Positions 1-8,197 of a DNA stretch of 64,000 nt are shown one piece after another (the first letter of the stretch is position 1; each line of letters opens with the position of its first letter). Below the pieces are notes generated by a model. The model saw only the letters and a list, made by a program, of their open reading frames with translations. It made no database searches and was not told the DNA's origin. The translations under genes and the position numbers were made by a program. Origin of the DNA: Kribbella pratensis (GTDB taxonomy: Bacteria > Actinomycetota > Actinomycetes > Propionibacteriales > Kribbellaceae); the NCBI RefSeq assembly GCF_004366075.1, contig NZ_SODU01000001.1:1631036-1695035 (forward strand). Reading direction: 5' to 3'.

Positions 1-322
1 GCTGGGTGGTCAGGTCGTCGATCTGGCCCTGGAGACCGGACTTGCGGGTCAGGGCCTCGCGGGCCAGGTCCTCGCGGCCCATCGAGAGCGCCTTCTGCGC
101 CTGCTCCTGCAGCTTGGCCGACTGGGACTGCAGCTGTGACGCCTGCAGTTCCACCCGCTTCCGGCTGGTGGCCACGTCGGCCACACCCCGCCGTACCTTC
201 TGCAGCAGCTCGAGCTGCTTCTGATACGAGTAGTCAAGGGTTTCGCGAGGATCCTCGGCCTTGTCCAGGGCGGAGTTCGCCTTGGCCTTGAAGATCGTCG
301 ACATCCGCTTGAAGATGCTCAT
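1..322 (-). CDS. pspA: PspA/IM30 family protein, C-terminal part cut by window edge
   Basis: The minus-strand frame opens at the ATG at 322 and runs off the window, giving about 107 residues. It begins MSIFKRMSTIFKAKANSALD and continues with the long, charged, heptad-like helix (DYSYQKQLELLQKVRRGVAD) typical of PspA/IM30/Vipp1 proteins. These are peripheral membrane proteins that assemble on stressed inner membranes and are related to ESCRT-III. No transmembrane segment is expected. The gene is divergent from the DUF3043 gene at 489. A purine-rich AGAAGGGG stretch about 11 nt upstream could be the ribosome binding site, and a TAGGGT hexamer on the minus strand at 376-381 could be its -10. Family assignment is firm; the C-terminal end is not visible. 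Confidence 0.9.
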   Translation of the reverse strand, partial: MSIFKRMSTIFKAKANSALDKAEDPRETLDYSYQKQLELLQKVRRGVADVATSRKRVELQASQLQSQSAKLQEQAQKALSMGREDLAREALTRKSGLQGQIDDLTTQ

Positions 323-488
323 CGATATCCGTACCCCTTCTGTGCCGGACTGACGACCCGGCGTGCGTGCCTTCCACCCTATGTCCCACCGGGTCACCAC
401 ACCATCAGGACCGGCCCGGATAAAGTAGGAGGAAGGTCCGGGGACCACCCCGAGTCGCGACCTGCCCTGCGAATGAGGTTCTGACCCC

Positions 489-1076
489 GTGTTCCGTCGT
501 ACCAAGTCTGAGACAGATACCACCGTACCTGCCGAGTCCCAGGGCAAGCCGGGCGGCAAGGGGCGTCCGACGCCGAGCCGCAAGGAAGCGGAGGCCGCCC
601 GCAAGGCCGCGTTCAAGAAGCCGCGCAACCGCAAGGAGGCCTCGGCGATCCGGCGGGAGAAGGTCCGGACCGAGCGCGCGAAGATGCAGACGGCCATGCA
701 GACCGGCGACGACCGGTACCTGCCGGCCGCCGACAAGGGCCCGGTACGGCGGTTCGCCCGCGACTACGTCGACGCGCGCTACTCGGTGATGGAGTTCGCG
801 CTGCCGGTCCTGCTGGTGGTGTCGCTGATCGGCGTCGTGTTCTCGCCGCAGTTCCCGTGGCTGGCCGGGATGGTGAACCTGCTGTTCCTGTTCATGATCC
901 TGCTGATCGCGGCGGACTGGTTCCTGCTCACCTCCGGGCTGAAGAAGCAGGTGGGGATCAAGTTCCCGAAAGAGTCCACCAAGGGGATCGGGTTCTACGC
1001 CGTCCGGCGGACGATGCAGATGCGCCGCTGGCGGCTGCCGAAGCCGATGGTGAAGCGCGGCGAGAAGCCGTCCTGA
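489..1076 (+). CDS. DUF3043 family membrane protein
   Basis: 195 residues from a GTG start. The N-terminal 95 residues are very basic and helical (SRKEAEAARKAAFKKPRNRK), followed by two transmembrane helices at about 101-119 and 124-146 and a basic C-terminal tail. This layout and the MQTGDDRYLPAADKGPVRRF segment match the actinobacterial DUF3043 family, whose role is unknown. The basic ends suggest both termini face the cytoplasm. It is divergent from pspA, and the aldo/keto reductase gene follows 20 bp downstream. A GATAAAGT stretch near 421 could be its promoter -10. No enzymatic motif is visible. Confidence 0.85.
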   Translation: MFRRTKSETDTTVPAESQGKPGGKGRPTPSRKEAEAARKAAFKKPRNRKEASAIRREKVRTERAKMQTAMQTGDDRYLPAADKGPVRRFARDYVDARYSVMEFALPVLLVVSLIGVVFSPQFPWLAGMVNLLFLFMILLIAADWFLLTSGLKKQVGIKFPKESTKGIGFYAVRRTMQMRRWRLPKPMVKRGEKPS

Positions 1077-1096
1077 ACGAGCGGTAGGGTCAAACC

Positions 1097-2107
1097 ATGG
1101 ACTTCCGGTATCTGGGTAACAGTGGTCTCAAGGTCAGCGAGATCTCGTACGGCAACTGGCTGACGCACGGCTCCCAGGTGGAGAACGAGCAGGCCAAGGC
1201 CTGCGTGCGGGCGGCCCTGGAGGCCGGCATCACGACGTTCGACACCGCCGACGTGTACGCGAACACCAAGGCCGAGTCGGTGCTCGGCGAGGCGTTGGCC
1301 GGCGAGCGCCGCGAGTCGCTGGAGATCTTCACCAAGGTGTACTGGCCGACCGGTCCGGGCGGGCCGAACGACACCGGCCTGTCCCGCAAGCACATCCACG
1401 AGTCGATCAACGGGTCGCTCAAGCGCCTCGGCACCGACTACGTCGACCTGTACCAGGCGCACCGGTTCGACACCGAGACGCCGCTCGAGGAGACGATGGA
1501 GGCGTTCGCCGACGTCGTCCGGCAGGGCAAGGCGCTCTACATCGGCGTGTCGGAGTGGACCGCCGAGCAGCTGCAGGAGGGCCACCGGCTGGCCCGTGAG
1601 CTGCGCATCCCGTTCGTCTCGAACCAGCCGCAGTACAGCATGCTGTGGCGGGTGATCGAGGCCGAGGTGGTGCCGGCGTCGGAGGAGCTCGGCATCGGCC
1701 AGGTCGTGTTCTCGCCGATCGCGCAGGGCGTGCTCACCGGCAAGTACCTGCCCGGTCAGCAGCCGCCGGAGGGTTCCCGGGCGACCGACGCCAACGGGTC
1801 CAACTTCATCAAGCGGTTCCTCACCGACGACGTGCTCACCCGGGTCCAGGAACTGAAGCCGCTCGCCGAGGAGGCGGACCTCTCGCTGTCCCAGCTCGCG
1901 ATCGCGTGGGTGCTGCAGAACAGCAACGTCTCGTCCGCGATCATCGGCGCCTCCCGGCCCGAGCAGGTCACCGAGAACGTGAAGGCCTCCGGCGTCACGC
2001 TGGACGAGGGTCTGCTGAAGCGGATCGACGAGGTGCTCGGCCACATCGTCGAGAACGACCCGGCCAAAACCGCGCAGAACGCCCCGCAGAAGCGGCCGAA
2101 CTCGTGA
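1097..2107 (+). CDS. Aldo/keto reductase
   Basis: 336 residues, the full length of an NADPH-dependent aldo/keto reductase of the Kv-beta/YghZ-like group. The (beta/alpha)8 barrel carries the complete catalytic tetrad: Asp49 and Tyr54 (FDTADVYA), Lys80 (FTKVYW) and His122 (YQAHRFD). The C-terminal cofactor segment AIIGASRPEQVTENV is typical. The physiological carbonyl substrate cannot be read from sequence. A TAGGGT hexamer at 1085-1090 ends six bases before the ATG and no Shine-Dalgarno is visible, so the message may be leaderless. The stop codon overlaps the GTG of the next small gene, so the two are probably co-transcribed. Confidence 0.9.
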   Translation: MDFRYLGNSGLKVSEISYGNWLTHGSQVENEQAKACVRAALEAGITTFDTADVYANTKAESVLGEALAGERRESLEIFTKVYWPTGPGGPNDTGLSRKHIHESINGSLKRLGTDYVDLYQAHRFDTETPLEETMEAFADVVRQGKALYIGVSEWTAEQLQEGHRLARELRIPFVSNQPQYSMLWRVIEAEVVPASEELGIGQVVFSPIAQGVLTGKYLPGQQPPEGSRATDANGSNFIKRFLTDDVLTRVQELKPLAEEADLSLSQLAIAWVLQNSNVSSAIIGASRPEQVTENVKASGVTLDEGLLKRIDEVLGHIVENDPAKTAQNAPQKRPNS

Positions 2108-2313
2108 GCTGGAGCTGGCGGTTCGAGACCGCGACCGGTGCCCTGGTCGACCCCGGCGAGGTCGGCGGGGCCGACTTCTCCGCGCAGGGTGACGCGGAGA
2201 GCTGGCTGGGCGAGGTCTGGCGGGACCTGGCCGACCGTGGCGTCGGTCAGGTGTACCTGCTGGAGGACGGCCGCGAGGTCTACGGGCCGATGAGCCTGTC
2301 CTCCGCCGAATAA
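2104..2313 (+). CDS. Small conserved-type hypothetical protein
   Basis: A 69-residue frame begins at GTG 2104, overlapping the aldo/keto reductase stop in a GTGA arrangement, and ends at TAA 2313. It encodes MSWSWRFETATGALVDPGEV followed by an acidic, tryptophan-containing stretch (AESWLGEVWRDLADRGVGQV) and a YLLEDGREVYGPMSL end. Pro, Ala and Gly usage is normal and third-position GC is high, which supports real coding. It looks like the small soluble actinobacterial proteins of this type that I have seen without assigned function. No membrane segment or catalytic motif is visible. Confidence 0.72.
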   Translation: MSWSWRFETATGALVDPGEVGGADFSAQGDAESWLGEVWRDLADRGVGQVYLLEDGREVYGPMSLSSAE

Positions 2314-2364
2314 GCACCGAACAAGCACCGAACAAGCGCAGAGTAAGCTGCTTTCGAACCACAC

Positions 2365-2475
2365 GCCTGCGTCACAGGGAAGCCGGTCCGAGTCCGGCGC
2401 TGACCCGCAACCGTAGGCCACCTGACAGCGCTGACAGCACTGACAGGTGGCAAGCCGGAACACTGTGACGCAGGC
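2365..2475 (+). ncRNA. Cobalamin riboswitch aptamer
   Basis: The leader of the vitamin operon contains the cobalamin aptamer consensus: AGGGAAGCCGGT, then GAGTCCGGCGCTGACCCGCA with CCGTAGGCC, and AAGCCGGAACAC as the distal B12-box part. It is closed by a perfect 13-bp P1 helix between 2365-2377 and 2463-2475. The variable arm is short and made of TGACAGC-like repeats. A TAAGCT hexamer at 2344-2349 could be the promoter -10, placing the transcript start just before P1. Binding of adenosyl- or methylcobalamin would be expected to lower expression of the downstream transporter and CobU/CobS genes. Confidence 0.95.
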
Positions 2476-2539
2476 GGTCAGGCTCGACTACCCGCCGTGG
2501 TCCGCGGGTGGAGCCCCTACCCTGCCGGTGCAGGCGGGA

Positions 2540-2570
2540 CCTCCTCCACCGGGCTGCGGCCCGACCGAGG
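2540..2570 (+). promoter_or_regulatory. Putative expression platform: hairpin covering the Shine-Dalgarno
   Basis: Just after the aptamer, CCTC at 2540-2543 can pair with GAGG at 2567-2570, which is the ribosome binding site seven bases before ATG 2578. Inside that pair CGGGC (2550-2554) and GCCCG (2559-2563) form a strong hairpin with a TGCG loop. This fits a riboswitch acting on translation initiation rather than by termination. No U-rich terminator is seen between 2475 and 2578. The pairing was read by eye and not folded computationally. Confidence 0.55.
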
Positions 2571-2577
2571 AACCACC

Positions 2578-3294
2578 ATGACTGCACACCGGACCGTACG
2601 ACTGGTCCTCAGCCTGCTGGCGGGTCTCCTGCTGGCTGGGACCGTTGCCACCGTCTCAGCGACCGCCGCACCGACAGAGGACGGCTACCGCTTCTGGGGC
2701 TACTACCAGTGGAGCAACGGCCAATGGGCCTTCTCCCAGAAGGGCGCCGACGCCTTCGTGCCCGCCGACGGCGCCGTGGAGGGCTGGCGGTTCGCCGTCG
2801 GCGGAGCCAAGCCCCGGGTCCCGCGGGCCGCGGGCGACTTCGACGCGATCTGCGGCAAGACCCCGGCGGAGACCGGCAAGAAGCGGGTCGCGCTGGTCGT
2901 CGACCCGGGTACGCCGGGGGACGCGGTCGCCGGCGAGACGCCGGGTGAAGCCAAAGGCACCTGCGTGGTGACCGCCCCGAAGTCGACCGGCGCGCAGATC
3001 CTCGCCGCGGCCGGACCGGTCCGGATCGAGAAGGGCCTGACCTGCGGCATCGCGGGCTACCCGTCCAAGAGCTGCGGCGACCAGGTGAAGAACATCAAGG
3101 TCCCGGCCACCGAGCCTCCGGTCACGTTGCAGATCGGTGCAGCGGTGGGCTCGACGGCGACACCCGCCGCCTCCACACCCTCTTCAGACAGCAGCGGTAC
3201 GCCGTGGACCGGCATCATCATCGCCGTCATCGTGGTGCTGCTCCTGGCGGGCGGCGGATTCATGCTGAACCGCCGGCGTACTGCGGCCAACTAA
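2578..3294 (+). CDS. Secreted membrane-anchored protein of ECF-vitamin operon (SCO2322-like)
   Basis: 238 residues from ATG 2578, chosen because GAGG lies seven bases upstream and because it begins a proper signal peptide (RTVRLVLSLLAGLLLAGTVA, cleavage near residue 32 after ATAA). The extracellular part has the WGYYQWSNGQWAFSQKGADA segment and two cysteine pairs (DFDAICGKTP, CVV, LTCGIAGYPSKSCGDQ). It ends in a single transmembrane helix at about 213-232 followed by RRR. This resembles the SCO2322-type proteins encoded directly before ECF transporter genes in actinobacteria. An accessory corrinoid-binding or docking role is inference from position behind a cobalamin riboswitch. The next gene starts immediately after the stop. 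Confidence 0.75.
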   Translation: MTAHRTVRLVLSLLAGLLLAGTVATVSATAAPTEDGYRFWGYYQWSNGQWAFSQKGADAFVPADGAVEGWRFAVGGAKPRVPRAAGDFDAICGKTPAETGKKRVALVVDPGTPGDAVAGETPGEAKGTCVVTAPKSTGAQILAAAGPVRIEKGLTCGIAGYPSKSCGDQVKNIKVPATEPPVTLQIGAAVGSTATPAASTPSSDSSGTPWTGIIIAVIVVLLLAGGGFMLNRRRTAAN

Positions 3295-4392
3295 GTGCGC
3301 GCCGTACACCACCTGACACTCCCCCGGGCACTCCACCCGGGGGCCTGGTGGTTGTGGGCGCTCTGCATGGCTGTCGCGGCCAGCAGGACACGCAATCCGG
3401 TCCTGCTGGTCCTGATCCTCGCCGTGACCGGATTCGTCGTTTCAGCCCGCCGGAGCGACGCACCGTGGGCACACAGCTTCACTGCGTTCCTCAAGCTCGG
3501 CCTGCTGGTCATCGGCGTCCGCGTGGTCCTGCAGGCGCTGCTGTCCACCCGCTCGCAGGGAAACACGCTGCTGTTCACGCTGCCGCAGATCCCCTTGCCT
3601 GACTGGGCCGCGGGCGTGAAGCTCGGCGGCGACGTGACGGCGGAGGCTCTGGTGACGGCTCTGTACGACGGTGGTCAGCTGGCCGTCATGCTCTGCTGCG
3701 TGGGTGCGGCCAACGCACTGGCCAGTCCGCGGCGGTTGCTGAAGTCGTTGCCAGGGGCCCTCTACGAGATGGGGGTCGCGTGCGTGGTCGCACTGACCTT
3801 CGCGCCGCAACTGGTGACGGACGGCCGCCGCGTGCGCGCAGCACGACGGCTCCGCGGTCGTACCCGCGCCTCCTTCCGTACGACGGCCATGCCTGTCCTG
3901 GAAGGTGCATTGGACCGATCGGTGGAGCTGGCGGCCGCGATGGACTCACGTGGCTACGGCCGTACTGCGCAGGCTCCTCGTGCGCAGCGTCGACTCACCG
4001 CACTGTGCGTGCTGCTGGGACTGCTGGGGATCCTGCTGGGCGTCTACGCGTTGCTGACCGACGCCATGGCGTTCCCATTAGCTGCCGGTGCGCTGGCGGC
4101 TGGTGTGCTGCTGGCAGTCGCAGCCATGGCAGTCGGGCGGCAGCGGGTCAGCAGGACGCGCTACCGACCCGACCCGTGGGCGTTGCCCGAGTGGATCGTC
4201 GTTGCGGCCGGTGCTGTGGCCGCGGGTGCCATGGTGACCGCAGCGGTCCGTGGTGTGAACGGTCTGCTGCTGGCCGGCCCGTTGGTGGTCCCACCAGTAC
4301 CGGTGCTGCCGGTCGTCGGCGTCCTGATCGGACTGGTGCCCGCCGTGGCCGCACCACCCCTCAAAGCGCCACTGACCAAGGCGGTCAAATGA
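3295..4392 (+). CDS. ECF transporter T component (EcfT)
   Basis: 365 residues starting at the GTG directly after the preceding TAA. The protein is highly hydrophobic, with N-terminal helices (LWALCMAVAASRTRNPVLLV), a central cytoplasmic region with the two Ala-Arg-Gly coupling motifs of EcfT proteins (RAARRLRGRTR and AMDSRGYGRT), and further C-terminal helices. EcfT forms the membrane scaffold that links the two ATPases to the substrate-binding S component. It lies between the secreted protein and the fused ATPase gene, overlapping the latter by ATGA at 4389-4392, so translation is probably coupled. In published B12-regulon nomenclature the equivalent is called CbrV, as I recall it. Confidence 0.9.
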   Translation: MRAVHHLTLPRALHPGAWWLWALCMAVAASRTRNPVLLVLILAVTGFVVSARRSDAPWAHSFTAFLKLGLLVIGVRVVLQALLSTRSQGNTLLFTLPQIPLPDWAAGVKLGGDVTAEALVTALYDGGQLAVMLCCVGAANALASPRRLLKSLPGALYEMGVACVVALTFAPQLVTDGRRVRAARRLRGRTRASFRTTAMPVLEGALDRSVELAAAMDSRGYGRTAQAPRAQRRLTALCVLLGLLGILLGVYALLTDAMAFPLAAGALAAGVLLAVAAMAVGRQRVSRTRYRPDPWALPEWIVVAAGAVAAGAMVTAAVRGVNGLLLAGPLVVPPVPVLPVVGVLIGLVPAVAAPPLKAPLTKAVK

Positions 4393-5999
4393 TCGAGTTC
4401 GACCAGGTGACGGTGACGTACGACGGGGCGCTCCAACCGGCTCTGCGGGACGTCAGCTTCACGGTGCCGGAGGGCGAACTGGCGCTGGTGATCGGGCGAA
4501 CCGGGTCCGGCAAGTCCACGTTGCTGCGGGCAATCAACGGCTTGGTGCCGCACTTCACCGGAGGCACGCTGGCCGGGCGGGTGCTGGTCGACGGGCGGGA
4601 CACCCGCGAGTACCGGCCGCGCGATCTCGCCGACGTGGTCGGGATGGTCGGACAGGACCCGATGGCGGGGTTCGTCACCGACACGGTCGAGGACGAGCTG
4701 GCGTACAGCATGGAGTCGCTCGGTGTGGCGCCGGACGTGATGCGGCGGCGCGTCGAGGAGACGCTGGACCTGCTCGGGCTGGCCGACGTACGGGATCGAG
4801 CTCTGACGTCGCTTTCTGGTGGACAGCGGCAGCGGACTGCCATCGGAGCAGCTCTCACGTCGCATCCCGCCGTACTCGTGCTGGACGAACCCACCTCCGC
4901 GCTGGACCCACAGGCGGCCGAGGAGGTGCTGGCTGCGCTCCAGCGGCTCGTGCACGACTTGGGTGTCACTGTGGTGATGGCCGAGCACCGGTTGGAGCGG
5001 GTGATCCAGTACGCCGACCGCGTGATCGAAGTACCCGGTGGCGCCGCTGCTGTGTCGACGGGCCTGCCGGCCGAGCGCATGGTGACCGCACCGGTCGCAC
5101 CGCCGGTCGTGGAGCTGGGACGGCTGGCCGGATGGTCACCGCTCCCCCTGTCGGTACGGGACGCCCGACGCGCTGCAGCAGGTCTCCGCTCCCGGCTCGA
5201 CTCTCCGCAGCCTGCACGCGCGGGAGTACCACTCGGTGCGGAGCTTGCCCAGTGCAAGGACCTGGTGGTGAGCTACGGCAGCGTCACTGCGCTCCGTGGT
5301 GTCTCGCTGAGTATCAAGGCCGGTGAGGTCGTCGCACTGATGGGCCGCAACGGCGCGGGCAAGTCGACGTTGCTGAACTCTCTCGTCGGCATCCTCTCTC
5401 CTCGCTCTGGCACTGCGACCGCCGCAGGAGTCGACCCACGCCGTACCAACCCGAAGCGACTGGTCAAGGCAGTCGGACTGGTCCCGCAGGAGCCCGCAGA
5501 CTTGCTGTACGCCGCTACGGTCGCGGACGAATGCTCCACCGCGGACTCCGACTTCAAGGTGACCACAGGTAGCTGCCGGGCGCTCCTGGAGCGACTGGCA
5601 CCCGATGTGCCTCTGGACATGCATCCGCGCGACCTGTCGGAGGGACAGCGACTGTGCCTGGCGTTGGCCGTCGTACTGTGCGGCGCGCCGCCACTGCTGT
5701 TGCTGGACGAGCCGACGCGGGGCCTGGACTACGGCGCCAAGCGGCGGCTGGTCGCAATCCTGCGCGAGCTGGCCGCTGCTGGGCACGCAGTGGTGTTGTC
5801 GACGCATGACGTGGAGATGGTCGCCGAAGTCGCCACGCGGGTGATGGTGCTCGCCGACGGCGAGCTGGTGAGTGACGGCGAGACGGCCGAGGTGATCGCC
5901 GGGTCGCCGGCGTTCGCGCCGCAGGTGGCGAAGATCCTTGCGCCGCTACCGTTCCTGACCGTCGGCGAGGTCGCGGACGCACTGGATCGGGCGTCGTGA
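4389..5999 (+). CDS. ECF transporter fused ATPase, two ABC domains (EcfA-EcfA')
   Basis: 536 residues with two complete ABC cassettes. The first (about 1-230) has Walker A GRTGSGKST, signature LSGGQRQR and Walker B LVLDEPTSALD. The second (about 290-520) has Walker A GRNGAGKST, a degenerate signature LSEGQRL and Walker B LLLDEPTRGLD. Fusion of both ECF ATPases into one chain is common in actinobacteria and supplies both energising subunits. The start ATG 4389 overlaps the ecfT stop, and the stop overlaps the GTG of the S component. An in-frame open stretch reaches upstream to 3780 but lies over ecfT and is not the start. The B12-regulon equivalent is CbrU. Confidence 0.92.
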   Translation: MIEFDQVTVTYDGALQPALRDVSFTVPEGELALVIGRTGSGKSTLLRAINGLVPHFTGGTLAGRVLVDGRDTREYRPRDLADVVGMVGQDPMAGFVTDTVEDELAYSMESLGVAPDVMRRRVEETLDLLGLADVRDRALTSLSGGQRQRTAIGAALTSHPAVLVLDEPTSALDPQAAEEVLAALQRLVHDLGVTVVMAEHRLERVIQYADRVIEVPGGAAAVSTGLPAERMVTAPVAPPVVELGRLAGWSPLPLSVRDARRAAAGLRSRLDSPQPARAGVPLGAELAQCKDLVVSYGSVTALRGVSLSIKAGEVVALMGRNGAGKSTLLNSLVGILSPRSGTATAAGVDPRRTNPKRLVKAVGLVPQEPADLLYAATVADECSTADSDFKVTTGSCRALLERLAPDVPLDMHPRDLSEGQRLCLALAVVLCGAPPLLLLDEPTRGLDYGAKRRLVAILRELAAAGHAVVLSTHDVEMVAEVATRVMVLADGELVSDGETAEVIAGSPAFAPQVAKILAPLPFLTVGEVADALDRAS

Positions 6000-6841
6000 A
6001 ACGCAACCGGCTCAAGCCCCCGACTGCACCACTTCGCCTGATCCGGCTGAAGCCCCGGAGTACGACCGCGTTGCTTGTCGCCTCGCTCGCGGGCGTGCTC
6101 GGGTTCGCGTGGCCGCTGTTCTTCCAGACCTCGCAGGCAGGCGAGTCCGCGATCGGTCACACCACAGACGCGCCGTGGCTGTTCGTGTTGCTGCTGCCGT
6201 TGCTCGTGGCCGTCGTACTGGCGGAGCTCTCCGAGGCCGGGATCGACGCGAAGGTGATCTCACTGGTCGGCATGCTTGCCGCGGTCGGCGCGGCCCTGCG
6301 AGCGTTGGGCCCAGGTACGGCGGGACTCGAGCCGGGGTTCTTCCTGCTCGTGCTGGCGGGACGGGCGTTCGGCGCCGGGTTCGGGTTCGTGCTCGGGGCG
6401 GTGTCGTTGCTGGGCGGGGCGCTGATCAGCGGTGGGGTCGGGCCGTGGATGCCGTTCCAGATGTTCGCGTGCGCGTGGGTCGGGTGTCTTGCGGGTCTGC
6501 TGCCGCGGGTCGGCGGGCGGTTGGAGTTGCTGCTGCTGGCGGCGTACTCGCTGGTGTCGGGTGTGCTGTACGGCGTGATCATGAACCTCTGGTTCTGGCC
6601 GTACGCGACGTTCGGCAGCGACTTCTCGTTCATCCCGGGCGACACACTGGCCGCCAACCTGCACCGGTACTTCTTGTTCGTGGTGGCGACGTCGCTGGGG
6701 TGGGACATTCCGCGCGGCATCCTGAGCGCGGTGCTGGTGCTGCTGCTCGGGCGGCCGATCCTGAACGCTTTCCGGCGTACGGCGCGCAAGGCGGCCTTCG
6801 AGGCGCCGGTGGTTTTCGAGCCCGGGAGGACGAATGCCTGA
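5996..6841 (+). CDS. ECF transporter S component, probable corrinoid specificity
   Basis: 281 residues, GTG start overlapping the ATPase stop. A basic N-terminus is followed by about six to eight hydrophobic helices, for example LLVASLAGVLGFAWPLFF, LFVLLLPLLVAVVLAEL and GFGFVLGAVSLLGGALISG, ending in a basic tail. This is the architecture of ECF substrate-binding S components. Corrinoid specificity (CbrT-like) is inferred from the cobalamin riboswitch at the head of the operon and from cobU and cobS downstream; no substrate-binding residue was identified. The gene overlaps cobU by 8 bp. Confidence 0.82.
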   Translation: MKRNRLKPPTAPLRLIRLKPRSTTALLVASLAGVLGFAWPLFFQTSQAGESAIGHTTDAPWLFVLLLPLLVAVVLAELSEAGIDAKVISLVGMLAAVGAALRALGPGTAGLEPGFFLLVLAGRAFGAGFGFVLGAVSLLGGALISGGVGPWMPFQMFACAWVGCLAGLLPRVGGRLELLLLAAYSLVSGVLYGVIMNLWFWPYATFGSDFSFIPGDTLAANLHRYFLFVVATSLGWDIPRGILSAVLVLLLGRPILNAFRRTARKAAFEAPVVFEPGRTNA

Positions 6842-7361
6842 CCGAACCCTCATCCTCGGCGGAGCCCGCTCCGGCAAGTCCGTCGCCGCCGAACGCCTGC
6901 TGTCCGCGGAGCCCGACGTCCTGTACGTCGCGACCGGCGGAAACGACTCCGGGGACGCCGAGTGGGCGGACCGGGTCGCGAAGCACCAGGCCCGCCGGCC
7001 GGCCTCCTGGGGTCTGGCGGAAACGATCGACCTGGTGCCGCTGCTCGAGTCCCCCGGTCCCCCGCTCCTGATCGACTGCCTCACCCTCTGGCTGTCGCGC
7101 ACCATGGACACCGTCGACGTCTGGTCCGATCTCGACCGCGCGGGCCTCGTCGAGCAAGCCATCGCCGGCCTCGCCGACGCGTGGTCCGCGACCGCCCGCC
7201 GCGTGGTTGCCGTCAGCAACGACGTGGGTTCGGGCATCGTCCCCGCCGACCCCGGGACCCGTCTGTTCCGCGACCTCATGGGCCGCCTCAACACCACCAT
7301 CTCCCTGGCGTCCGACCAGGTCCTCTGGACCATGGCCGGCCGAACCCTCCCCCTCACATGA
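6834..7361 (+). CDS. cobU: Adenosylcobinamide kinase / adenosylcobinamide-phosphate guanylyltransferase
   Basis: 175 residues, the usual length of CobU/CobP. The P-loop GGARSGKS is at residues 9-16, the probable guanylylated histidine is His51 (RVAKHQARRP), and the DCLTLWLSR and VVAVSNDVGSGIVP motifs are typical. The enzyme phosphorylates adenosylcobinamide and then transfers GMP, giving AdoCbi-GDP for CobS. This serves both de novo synthesis and salvage of imported cobinamide, which fits co-transcription with an ECF importer. The ATG lies 8 bp inside the S-component gene and the stop overlaps the cobS ATG (ATGA). Confidence 0.95.
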   Translation: MPDRTLILGGARSGKSVAAERLLSAEPDVLYVATGGNDSGDAEWADRVAKHQARRPASWGLAETIDLVPLLESPGPPLLIDCLTLWLSRTMDTVDVWSDLDRAGLVEQAIAGLADAWSATARRVVAVSNDVGSGIVPADPGTRLFRDLMGRLNTTISLASDQVLWTMAGRTLPLT

Positions 7362-8197
7362 CCGAGCCCGGCGAACCGGAAGCCGCCGCCGGGCCCGCAG
7401 ACGCCAACGTCCGACGGGCCTGGAGCGATGCCGCGCGACTCTCGCTCGGCACGCTCACGGTCCTGCCCGCGGGCGTGCCATCACGAGTTGATCGAGAGGT
7501 CGGCGGGCGCGCGATGGTGCTGGCCCCGGCCGTCGGAGTGCTGGTCGGCGGGATCGCTGCCGCGGTTGTCGTGCTTGCGCAGCTGGTGAAGCCGGACGCG
7601 GACCTGCTGGCGGCCGTACTCGGGGTGCTGGTTGTCGCCGGGCTCTCGGGCGGACTGCACCTGGACGGCCTCGCCGACTTCGCCGACGCCCTGGGCAGCC
7701 GGCGGGACCGCGAGACGATGCTGCGGATCATGAAGCAGAGCGACATCGGCCCGTTCGGTGTCGTCGCCATCGTCGGCGTACTGCTCCTCGACGTCGCCGC
7801 CCTCACCGCCTGCCTGCAAGCGGACTTCGGCTGGCAGGCGCTTCTGATCGCCACCGCCGCGAGCCGCCTCACCCTCCCCTGGTCCTGCCGTACGTCGATC
7901 CCCGCGGCCCGCCCCGACGGCCTGGGATCGTTCGTCGCCGCTACCGTCCGCCCACTCACGGCAACCCTCACTACAGCCGCAGTACTCGCCGCGGCCATCG
8001 CGCTCAGTTGGCTCGCGTCCCCCGCCGTACTCCGTTCGTCCGGCACCGCAGGCGCCGTACTCCTGGCCGTTCTGACCAGCCTGCTCATCGGCCGCCGAGC
8101 TGTCCGGGCGCTCGGCGGCACCACCGGCGACGTCCTCGGCGCGATCGTCGAAATGGCTCTCCCGGTGGCCCTTGTGACGCTCGCCTTGACCGTGTGA
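7358..8197 (+). CDS. cobS: Cobalamin synthase (AdoCbi-GDP ribazoletransferase)
   Basis: 279 residues of a polytopic membrane protein. After a soluble N-terminus of about 20 residues come hydrophobic helices and the CobS hallmark HLDGLADFADALG with the nearby DRETMLRIMKQSDIGPFG segment, which forms the acidic, metal-dependent active site. It joins adenosylcobinamide-GDP to alpha-ribazole (or its phosphate) at the membrane. It is the last gene of the riboswitch operon. CobT, which makes alpha-ribazole phosphate, is not encoded in the operon. The stop codon lies in a perfect 12-bp palindrome. Confidence 0.95.
   Translation: MTEPGEPEAAAGPADANVRRAWSDAARLSLGTLTVLPAGVPSRVDREVGGRAMVLAPAVGVLVGGIAAAVVVLAQLVKPDADLLAAVLGVLVVAGLSGGLHLDGLADFADALGSRRDRETMLRIMKQSDIGPFGVVAIVGVLLLDVAALTACLQADFGWQALLIATAASRLTLPWSCRTSIPAARPDGLGSFVAATVRPLTATLTTAAVLAAAIALSWLASPAVLRSSGTAGAVLLAVLTSLLIGRRAVRALGGTTGDVLGAIVEMALPVALVTLALTV

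Noticed and set aside
995..2362. A 455-codon minus-strand frame opposite the first aldo/keto reductase
   Set aside because: Antisense to a gene with full catalytic motifs; no recognisable domain.
3780..4388. Upstream in-frame extension of the fused ECF ATPase by about 200 codons
   Set aside because: It lies over ecfT, is Arg/Gly-rich without family similarity, and the ATGA overlap at 4389 gives a normal start.
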